The notes under the pieces are model-generated. The model saw only the letters and a program-made list of their open reading frames with translations. It made no database searches and had not been told where the DNA came from. Shown here one piece after another: positions 1 through 5,694 of a stretch of 9,494 nucleotides of DNA. The stretch is from Syntrophomonadaceae bacterium (GTDB lineage Bacteria; Bacillota; Dethiobacteria; DTU022): contig SLBE01000215.1 of assembly GCA_007126465.1 (NCBI GenBank), positions 1-9,494 on the forward strand, given 5' to 3'. Numbering within the stretch: position 1 is the first letter of the stretch; each line of letters starts with the position of its first letter. The position numbers and the translations under genes were made by a program.

Positions 1-1033
1 CTGTCTTGGCTGCTTGCAGGTGGACGATGGCCAGCAGGGCGAAGTAGCTAATCACTGCCGGTAATGCTGCTGCAATGGCAATCTGCCAGTATGGTATGCC
101 TGTAAATTCGGCCATTATAAAAGCGGCAGCGCCCATAATCGGGGGCAGAAACTGCGCGTCGGTAGAGGCGGCTGCTTCTACGCCGCCGGCAACTTCCGGC
201 GTAAAGCCGGCTTTTTTCATAACTGGAATAGTAATTGACCCGGTAACCACAGTATTGGCAACTGAGCTGCCGATAATGCTGCCCATAAAACCGCTGGCCA
301 TAACCGCAGCCTTGGCCGGACCACCCCTGAATCTGCCCATCGTGGAAAAAGCCAGCCGCACAATATAAAGACCGGCCCCTGAAGTTTGAAAGAAAGAACC
401 AAAAAGAACAAAAATAAAAACAAAGGTTGCGCTGACCCCAATCGGGATACCAAAAATTCCGGTATTGGTAATATAAAGATCATTGATAACCCTGGTTAAA
501 CGGTAACCACCATGTCCGATCAAGGCTGGATAGTATTGACCGAGGAAAGGATATGTCAAAAAAACAATTGTGACAATAGGAAGAATTAATCCAAAGGCGC
601 GGTGTGCCGCCAGTAATATTAAAAATATGGCCAGCCCGCCCATTACCAGGTCTGTTGTTGTAGGAGCGCCTATTCTCCAAACCAGGTCATCAAAATAATA
701 ATATACATAGAAGATTGATAAAAACCCGCCGGCTGCAAGCAGCAGATCATACCAGGGTACTTTCTCATATTCAGCGTCGTTTTTTTTGTTAAAGGGAAAA
801 TAAAGAAAGCATAAGGCAAGACCTACAGACAGGTGAGCAGATCGTTGCAGCATAGCAGTCAAAAGACCGGTTCCAGCGGTATATAAGTGGAAAAAAGACC
901 AGAGCACCCCAATTATGAAGATTATGGTAGCCAGGTTGCCTCCCGGGGTGCGGACCCTGCCTTCATCGACTATGTCACTGAGATCCATTTCTTTACTTTG
1001 CTTAATTTCTTCTTCAATGCTTACTTTGCTCAA
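1..1033 (-). CDS. TRAP transporter fused permease, TAXI-type 4TM/12TM fusion (N-terminal part)
   Basis: Membrane permease that would import an organic acid, driven by an ion gradient, together with the TAXI binding protein encoded just upstream. Only 344 codons are present; the C-terminus lies beyond the left edge. A short hydrophilic N-terminus is followed by about five hydrophobic segments (roughly residues 33-52, 64-80, 95-115, 128-145 and 148-165), matching the small-subunit part of fused TRAP permeases. The DctM-type region follows, with FMGSIIGSSVANTVVTGSIT, the VEAAAST stretch near residue 290 and PPIMGAAAFIMAE. The start is the TTG at 1033, chosen because GAGGTGA lies 7 bases before it; the next ATG, 15 codons in, has no comparable site. 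At residues 292-293 the sequence reads Asp-Ala before Gln, where relatives, from memory, usually have Gly-Gly. Family call is firm; the substrate cannot be told from sequence. Confidence 0.9.
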   Translation of the reverse strand, partial: MSKVSIEEEIKQSKEMDLSDIVDEGRVRTPGGNLATIIFIIGVLWSFFHLYTAGTGLLTAMLQRSAHLSVGLALCFLYFPFNKKNDAEYEKVPWYDLLLAAGGFLSIFYVYYYFDDLVWRIGAPTTTDLVMGGLAIFLILLAAHRAFGLILPIVTIVFLTYPFLGQYYPALIGHGGYRLTRVINDLYITNTGIFGIPIGVSATFVFIFVLFGSFFQTSGAGLYIVRLAFSTMGRFRGGPAKAAVMASGFMGSIIGSSVANTVVTGSITIPVMKKAGFTPEVAGGVEAAASTDAQFLPPIMGAAAFIMAEFTGIPYWQIAIAAALPAVISYFALLAIVHLQAAKT

Positions 1034-1060
1034 AATTAAATCACCTCTAACCTTCTATTT

Positions 1061-1094
1061 ACGGGTACAGGGCGTATGTACGCCCTGTACCCGT
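1061..1094 (-). repeat. Perfect 14-bp inverted repeat between TRAP binding-protein and permease genes
   Basis: Arms ACGGGTACAGGGCG (1061-1074) and CGCCCTGTACCCGT (1081-1094) are perfectly complementary around a 6-base centre, TATGTA. The hairpin lies 22 bases after the binding-protein stop codon and 27 bases before the permease start. In the direction of transcription it is followed by AAATAGAAGG, not a T-run, so it is not a standard intrinsic terminator. The likely role, by analogy with binding-protein operons, is to protect the 3' end of the upstream message or to reduce read-through so that more binding protein than permease is made. It could also be a dispersed repeat. Confidence 0.7.
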
Positions 1095-1116
1095 TGGGTA
1101 GAGTTAGCAATATACC

Positions 1117-2172
1117 TTAGTAGCTCATACCTTCTTCGTCAAAGAATCTTTCAGCGCCCGGATGAAGTGGTACTGACATGCCATCAAGGGCAGTATCCAG
1201 GGTTACCAGCTGGCCCACATCGTGTGCGCCGTGTATAACATCAATATTGTCAAAAATACCTCTCATGAAGTCGTAGACCAGGTCTGCATCAAGGTCTTCG
1301 CGGGTTACAATCATGGAAAGCACGGCAATTGTATCTGCTTCCGGCACATCGCTATATGTATCTCCGGGAATGGTGACGCTGGCATAAAATGGATAGGTGT
1401 CAATTAAGGTTTCAGCAATATCGCCGACAATGTTAACCAGGTAGATATCTGTCATGACAGAAAGCTCGTCAATTACCGAAGCGCCGATACCAACAGTAAA
1501 GAAGGCAGCATCCACGCGGCCGTCTCTTAAGAAATCGGCTGCTTCGCCTGCTTCCAGTCGCTCGGCCGATCCAAGATCATCTTCACTTAAGCCTGCAGCT
1601 TCGAGTACCTGCAGGGCATTTACTTCAGCGCCACTGCCAAGTGGCCCTAAAGCGACATTTTTTCCGGCCAGATCGGCAGGAGACTCAATCCCCGATCCGG
1701 CAGCTGCTACCAGCTGAACGGGCTCAGGGTAAAGGACGAACATTCCGCGCATATTTGCAACCGGATTGCCTTCAAAAGCTTCGCCTTCACCATGAAAAGC
1801 ATAGTAAGCCACATCATTTTGGACGATAGCCATATCAAGGTCGTGGCTGCCAATCATTCTTGAGTTAACAGCTGATGCACCCGAGGACTCGACAGTAAGC
1901 GAAATATTGTCAATGCTGGTGTGTGCAATGCGGGACATTGCTCCGGCCAGGGGATAATAAACTCCGGTTACCCAGCCTGCACCCATATTAACCCTTGTAA
2001 CATCGCTTACCGGCTCATCAGGCTCAGGTTCCTCATCTACCGGCTCATCAACTTCAGGCTCATCCACATCAGGTTCTTCCGGGACAGCTTCTTCCGCGCA
2101 GCCACTAACGGCAAAAAGGCTGACCACGAATAAAGCAACAAGCATAAAGATAAACGCATTATTTCTTCTCAT
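1117..2172 (-). CDS. TAXI family TRAP transporter solute-binding lipoprotein
   Basis: Extracytoplasmic binding protein of the TAXI branch of TRAP transporters; it captures the substrate and delivers it to the fused permease encoded next. The 351 residues begin with a lipoprotein signal (MRRNN, a hydrophobic run, lipobox VSGC with Cys25), so the mature protein should be lipid-anchored. Residues 26-57 are an acidic, proline-rich spacer of imperfect DEP/VDEP repeats, visible in DNA as TACCGGCTCATCA at 2008-2020 and 2038-2050. The TAXI fold follows: a GWVTGVYYPLAGAMSRIA block, VESSGASAVNSRMI, DMAIVQNDVAYYAFHGEG, LYPEPVQLV, LAGKNVALGPLGSGAEVNA and GRVDAAFFTVG. AAGGAGGG at 2180-2187 lies 7 bases before the ATG. 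The stop codon of a leader ORF lies in this ribosome site, suggesting translational coupling. Substrate unknown; relatives are often linked to glutamate or other carboxylates, but that is not shown here. Confidence 0.94.
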   Translation of the reverse strand: MRRNNAFIFMLVALFVVSLFAVSGCAEEAVPEEPDVDEPEVDEPVDEEPEPDEPVSDVTRVNMGAGWVTGVYYPLAGAMSRIAHTSIDNISLTVESSGASAVNSRMIGSHDLDMAIVQNDVAYYAFHGEGEAFEGNPVANMRGMFVLYPEPVQLVAAAGSGIESPADLAGKNVALGPLGSGAEVNALQVLEAAGLSEDDLGSAERLEAGEAADFLRDGRVDAAFFTVGIGASVIDELSVMTDIYLVNIVGDIAETLIDTYPFYASVTIPGDTYSDVPEADTIAVLSMIVTREDLDADLVYDFMRGIFDNIDVIHGAHDVGQLVTLDTALDGMSVPLHPGAERFFDEEGMSY

Positions 2173-2185
2173 AATTTGACCCTCC

Positions 2186-2242
2186 TTAGATAAATAAAAG
2201 CAATATGCCGGGCAATATCATCAATCTCAAGAAAAAAATCAT
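2186..2242 (-). CDS. Candidate 18-codon hydrophobic leader peptide upstream of TAXI gene
   Basis: Reading the minus strand, ATG at 2242 opens 18 sense codons and a TAA, translating to MIFFLRLMILPGILLLFI. A strong AGGAGG (2247-2252) precedes it by 4 bases, slightly closer than ideal. The TAA (2188-2186) lies inside the TAAGGAGGG ribosome site of the TAXI lipoprotein gene, 13 bases before that gene's ATG, so a ribosome ending here could reinitiate on it. The peptide has one charge and is otherwise membrane-like. No known family is recognised. It could be a translated leader controlling the TRAP operon, a small membrane protein, or a chance ORF; the strong ribosome site and stop overlap favour real translation. 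It is too short for normal gene calling. Confidence 0.5.
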   Translation of the reverse strand: MIFFLRLMILPGILLLFI

Positions 2243-2267
2243 TCCACCTCCTGTTGACACTTAGTCA

Positions 2268-2283
2268 CATTGCCCGGGCAATG
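2268..2283. promoter_or_regulatory. Perfect 16-bp palindrome, candidate operator of the TRAP operon
   Basis: CATTGCCCGGGCAATG is a perfect dyad with no spacer. It begins 2 bases downstream of the proposed -10 hexamer of the leftward promoter and covers the expected start point near 2279, a typical repressor position. The core CCGGGCAAT recurs at 2208-2216 inside the leader ORF, and TGCCGGGC recurs at 2367-2374 upstream of the promoter. A second short dyad, TGAC-N5-GTCA, adjoins it at 2255-2267. The binding protein is not identified and no regulator gene lies in the window. Confidence 0.5.
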
Positions 2284-2285
2284 AT

Positions 2286-2314
2286 ATTATTAAATATTTC
2301 AACTTTTGTGTCTA
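2286..2314 (-). promoter_or_regulatory. Sigma-A-type promoter of the TRAP transporter operon
   Basis: On the minus strand, TAGACA (2314-2309) and AATAAT (2291-2286) are separated by 17 bases; each hexamer matches five of six consensus positions. Transcription would start near 2279, inside the palindrome, leaving a leader of about 37 bases before the small ORF and about 107 bases before the lipoprotein gene. The overlap with a dyad suggests repression when inducer is absent; this is inferred from position only. Confidence 0.5.
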
Positions 2315-2608
2315 ATTTCCTGCTTTTTTATATCAGCATAGTGTTAAGATTTATTAACATTGTAACTGCCGGGCCTGTTAATTAAGTTCAACTAAGTCGG
2401 ATCCTAATTTTGCACGCAGCGATCAGAAAGCTAAGGCGCTGCAGCTCCAGCCTAAACGATCAGCGGGCACAGTTTTCTTAAGCAGGCTGTGCAGCAACTG
2501 CATATTGAATTTATTGGCCGAAACTATTTACCTTGGTGCAGATTCATGATTTAATTAATTAAATTCTTGCATATTAATGTTCTACTTTTGTTATCAGGAG
2601 GGAACGTG
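2315..2608. other. Gene-free stretch between the TRAP promoter and the plus-strand membrane-protein gene
   Basis: I see no supported gene here. The stretch holds a third TGCCGGGC box (2367-2374), an AT-rich segment (2541-2566), and two successive dyads: GCAGCG/CGCTGC (2416-2421 with 2437-2442) and GCACAG/CTGTGC (2467-2472 with 2487-2492). CGATCAG is directly repeated at 2420-2426 and 2457-2463. No convincing plus-strand promoter for the gene at 2609 could be picked out. The dyads have no T-run and are not intrinsic terminators. Confidence 0.6.
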
Positions 2609-3136
2609 TTGCTGCTCAGATTGCTATTTCCTTATCTTTTGCTGGCTGTAATAATGTGCGGTTATATTTATGTTCGCTATAGAAAGCTGGGGCCCATTAT
2701 AATGCGGGTTAATCGGGTCCTGTTTAGCCGTTACAATCTCGACTCCCTGCTTCTGATAATTATAATCAGCGTTGCTTCTTATTTTCTAAGCGGGCTTGAT
2801 CTGCAAAATGTTCCGGCTGCGCAGGACAGCCTGGTTCTTGGCCCGTATACATATGCCTATTTCTACCTCGTGCTGATTATGACAGTTACCGCCCGTGAAG
2901 CTGAGAAACCGGCTATCCGGGAAAAAGGGATTTCAACCCCGCGGGGATTTTATACATGGGGAGAGATTACATCTTTTCAATGGACAAAAAACACTTTAAA
3001 AGTTTTCATTGAAAGAAACAACAAAAAAAGAAGTGAAATTTGGGAAGTTGAACCCTTAGACAAGAAGAAACTCGATCAGGTCCTTAAAGATAATGTCCGG
3101 AAAAGCTCAAAGCGTTCAAAAAAGAAGTCTCGCTAA
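2609..3136 (+). CDS. Hypothetical membrane protein with C-terminal basic tail (DUF5673-like?)
   Basis: Function unknown. The reading frame stays open from 2567, but AGGAGGG at 2596-2602 sits inside that longer frame, so the real start is probably TTG at 2609 (6 bases after it) or GTG at 2606. From TTG the product has 175 residues. Hydrophobic segments lie at about 2-22, 46-63 and 77-94. A soluble part follows, with REKGISTPRGFYTWGEITSFQW, resembling the strand-rich, PH-like C-terminal domain of small membrane proteins near gyrase genes in Clostridia; DUF5673 is my best guess from memory, not a database result. The last 11 residues, KSSKRSKKKSR, are strongly basic and may touch membrane or nucleic acid. 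It ends 91 bases before gyrA on the same strand and may share some transcription with it, although gyrA has its own promoter candidate. Confidence 0.7.
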   Translation: MLLRLLFPYLLLAVIMCGYIYVRYRKLGPIIMRVNRVLFSRYNLDSLLLIIIISVASYFLSGLDLQNVPAAQDSLVLGPYTYAYFYLVLIMTVTAREAEKPAIREKGISTPRGFYTWGEITSFQWTKNTLKVFIERNNKKRSEIWEVEPLDKKKLDQVLKDNVRKSSKRSKKKSR

Positions 3137-3150
3137 AATTCGATATTCTC

Positions 3151-3179
3151 TTTCCCGAAACATTCATTTATGATAAAAT
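3151..3179 (+). promoter_or_regulatory. Candidate extended -10 promoter for gyrA
   Basis: TGATAAAAT (3171-3179) contains TAAAAT preceded by TG one base away, an extended -10. The -35 place 17 bases upstream (TTTCCC, 3151-3156) is poor, as is common with extended -10 promoters. Transcription would start near 3186, giving a leader of about 42 bases with AGAGGAG (3216-3222) just before the gyrA ATG. Confidence 0.4.
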
Positions 3180-3227
3180 TTAGCAAGTACAAATCTTTCC
3201 ATTTTCTTTTATTCAAGAGGAGAGCTT

Positions 3228-5648
3228 ATGAGCGATAGAGCGAATGTAATTCCGGTTAATATTTATGATGAAGTTAAGGTTTCATTTCTAGATTATGCAA
3301 TGAGCGTGATTGTCAGCAGGGCCCTGCCAGATGTGCGCGACGGGCTCAAGCCCGTTCACCGCCGAATCCTTTATGCCATGGCAGAAATGGGCTCAACTCC
3401 TGACAAGCCATATCGCAAGTCAGCTCGTATTGTTGGTGAAGTACTGGGTAAGTATCACCCTCATGGTGATGTTGCGCTGTATGATACCCTGGTCAGGCTG
3501 GCCCAGGAATTTTCCACCCGTTATCCACTGGTTGATGGACACGGCAACTTTGGTTCCCAGGATGGCGACTCTGCAGCCGCCATGCGCTATACTGAAGCAC
3601 GCCTTTCATCGATTGCCGGTGAACTTCTCACGGATTTGAAAAAAGAAACTGTTAACTTCCGGCCCAACTTTGATGAAAGCCTGGAAGAACCAGTTGTCCT
3701 GCCTTCGCGCTTTCCAAACCTTCTTGCTAACGGTTCATCGGGTATCGCCGTGGGAATGGCAACCAATATTCCTCCCCATAACCTGAACGAGTTGATTGAT
3801 GCAATTAAACACCTGATCGCATACCCGGAAGCATCCATAACCGATCTAATGAAACATATAAAAGGGCCCGACTTTCCCACCGGAGGAATTATTGTCGGGC
3901 ATGAAGGGATTTACTCGGCCTACAAAACCGGGCGCGGTATAATCAAGGTGCGGGGGGTTGCGCAGATTGAGAAGAAAGATAAAGGGCGCAACCTGGTGGT
4001 TATTTCTGAACTTCCCTATCAGCAAAATAAAGCAAAGCTGGTAGAAAAAATAGCAGATATTGTAAAAGAACGTAAAATGGAAGGCATTACGGATCTGCGT
4101 GATGAGTCTGATCGGTCGGGCGTTCGTGTTGTCATGGAGATTAAAAAAGATTATGAGCCGCAGGTTATAATAAACCAGCTTTACAAGTTTACTACCCTGC
4201 AGCAGACTTTTGGCATTATAATGCTGGCCCTCGTAGACGGGCAACCCCAGGTTTTAACCTTAAAGCAAATGCTGGCTTATTACCTCGAACATCAGAAAGA
4301 GGTAATCAGGCGCCGCTCGGAATTTGATCTGAGGAAGGCTGAAGAAAGGCTGCATATTGTTGAAGGTTTGCTGATTGCCATGGACAGGCTTGATGAAGTA
4401 ATTGCCCTGATCCGGGGCTCAAAGGATGTACAGACAGCCCGTGATGGTTTGATGAAAATGCTGGGTTTAACTGAAAAACAAGCCCAGGCAATTTTGGATA
4501 TGCGTCTGCAAAGATTGACCCAGCTGGAAATATCCAAGCTGGTTGAAGAACAAAAGCAGCTGCATGAACGTATTGCTTTCCTGCGCAGAATCTTGGAAGA
4601 TGATCAACTGGTATTGAATATCATCGGTGATGAGCTGGAAGTTATTCGCCAGAAGCATGGCGATGATAGGCGAACCCAGATCGTCGCTGATGAGGGCGAT
4701 GTTGTTCTGACCGACTTGATCTTTCAGGAGGATGTGGTGATCACCCTGACCGATCGTGGCTACATTAAAAGACTGCCGCTGACCACATACCGCAGTCAGC
4801 ATCGAGGTGGGCGTGGGATAATTGGTATTCAGACCCGTGAAAATGATCGTGTCGAGCAATGCCATGTTGCTTCGACCCACGATAAACTGCTCTGCTTTAG
4901 CAACAGGGGTAAAGTATACCTGCTGCATATCCACGAGATCCCGGAATCAGGACGCCAGTCCAGGGGGACTGCCCTGGTCAACCTGCTGCCCCTGGAGGAA
5001 AAAGAATTTATTACGGCGACCCTGCCGATAAATGAATTCAGTGACGATCGCTACCTTCTTATGGTAACTGCGCGTGGACTGGTTAAGAAAACTTCTCTTA
5101 AAGAATACAGGAATACCCGCAAATCAGGTTTAATCGCTCTTACCCTTGTTGGCGATGATGAACTTATCGCGGTTAGGATGACAGATGGCCAAAAAGAGGT
5201 TATTGTCGGAACAAGTGCCGGGCTTTTTGTCCGGTTCCCTGAAGACCAGGTTCGTTCCATGGGCCGGGCAGCCCGGGGAGTTAAAGCGGTTAAACTTGGT
5301 CCGGACGACAGGGTGGTTGGAGCCGATCTGGTTACCGGAGACCATCAACTGTTAATGGCTTCAGTAAAAGGTTACGGCAAAAGGGTAAAGGTTAGCGAAT
5401 TCAGCTCACACCGGCGAGGCGGCAAAGGCATGATCGGGTTGAAAACAACCAGGAAAAGCGGCCCCCTGGCGGTGTTTATAGTAATCAGCGGGGTTGAGGA
5501 AGAGTTTATAGTTATCACGGCTAAAGGTGTGGTTAACCGGCAAAAAATTAAGCAGGTGTCGTTAATGGGCCGCTATGCCAGGGGCGTGACCCTGATCAGG
5601 CTTGACGAAAGCGACCGAGTGGTTAATCTAATCGGACTTGATGAGTAG
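3228..5648 (+). CDS. gyrA: DNA gyrase subunit A
   Basis: Breakage-reunion subunit of DNA gyrase (A2B2), which introduces negative supercoils using ATP hydrolysed by GyrB. The 806 residues are full length for Firmicute GyrA. Visible parts are the N-terminal SFLDYAMSVIVSRALPDVRD block, the winged-helix region with KYHPHGD (75-81), the catalytic tyrosine Tyr121 in AAMRYTEARL, the tower and coiled coil, and a C-terminal beta-pinwheel. The pinwheel carries QHRGGRG (524-530), a GyrA box with His for the usual Arg, and a second related HRRGGKG (728-734). The GyrA box and blade pattern favour GyrA over ParC. The quinolone-determining region reads GDVALYD (80-86): Val82 stands where E. coli has Ser83, while the Asp87 equivalent, Asp86, is kept. 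There is no acidic tail. gyrB is not next to it here. The ATG is supported by AGAGGAG 5 bases upstream. Confidence 0.97.
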   Translation: MSDRANVIPVNIYDEVKVSFLDYAMSVIVSRALPDVRDGLKPVHRRILYAMAEMGSTPDKPYRKSARIVGEVLGKYHPHGDVALYDTLVRLAQEFSTRYPLVDGHGNFGSQDGDSAAAMRYTEARLSSIAGELLTDLKKETVNFRPNFDESLEEPVVLPSRFPNLLANGSSGIAVGMATNIPPHNLNELIDAIKHLIAYPEASITDLMKHIKGPDFPTGGIIVGHEGIYSAYKTGRGIIKVRGVAQIEKKDKGRNLVVISELPYQQNKAKLVEKIADIVKERKMEGITDLRDESDRSGVRVVMEIKKDYEPQVIINQLYKFTTLQQTFGIIMLALVDGQPQVLTLKQMLAYYLEHQKEVIRRRSEFDLRKAEERLHIVEGLLIAMDRLDEVIALIRGSKDVQTARDGLMKMLGLTEKQAQAILDMRLQRLTQLEISKLVEEQKQLHERIAFLRRILEDDQLVLNIIGDELEVIRQKHGDDRRTQIVADEGDVVLTDLIFQEDVVITLTDRGYIKRLPLTTYRSQHRGGRGIIGIQTRENDRVEQCHVASTHDKLLCFSNRGKVYLLHIHEIPESGRQSRGTALVNLLPLEEKEFITATLPINEFSDDRYLLMVTARGLVKKTSLKEYRNTRKSGLIALTLVGDDELIAVRMTDGQKEVIVGTSAGLFVRFPEDQVRSMGRAARGVKAVKLGPDDRVVGADLVTGDHQLLMASVKGYGKRVKVSEFSSHRRGGKGMIGLKTTRKSGPLAVFIVISGVEEEFIVITAKGVVNRQKIKQVSLMGRYARGVTLIRLDESDRVVNLIGLDE

Positions 5649-5667
5649 CAAGTTTTTCAAATATAAT
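5638..5667 (+). promoter_or_regulatory. Promoter for the carboxyltransferase gene, overlapping the gyrA stop
   Basis: TTGATG (5638-5643) and a perfect TATAAT (5662-5667) are separated by 18 bases. The -35 lies on the last gyrA codons. Transcription would start near 5674, about 20 bases before the ATG at 5695. No terminator is visible between gyrA and this gene, so gyrA read-through may also contribute. Confidence 0.55.
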
Positions 5668-5694
5668 AGAAATATTTAAGCAGCGGTAACTTAT

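Noticed and set aside
75..368. Plus-strand 97-codon ORF at the left edge
   Set aside because: It is the antisense shadow of the TRAP permease, whose minus-strand translation has clear DctM motifs.
2254..2287. Plus-strand TTGACA (2254-2259) with TGATAT as a rightward promoter
   Set aside because: The spacing is 22 bases, too long, and no gene starts at a sensible distance.
2281..2385. Plus-strand 34-codon hydrophobic ORF starting in the palindrome
   Set aside because: There is no ribosome site before its ATG, it runs through the leftward promoter, and AT-rich DNA easily gives such hydrophobic frames.
3228..5648. Calling the gene parC (topoisomerase IV) instead of gyrA
   Set aside because: A GyrA box and a full set of GyrA-like pinwheel blades are present.
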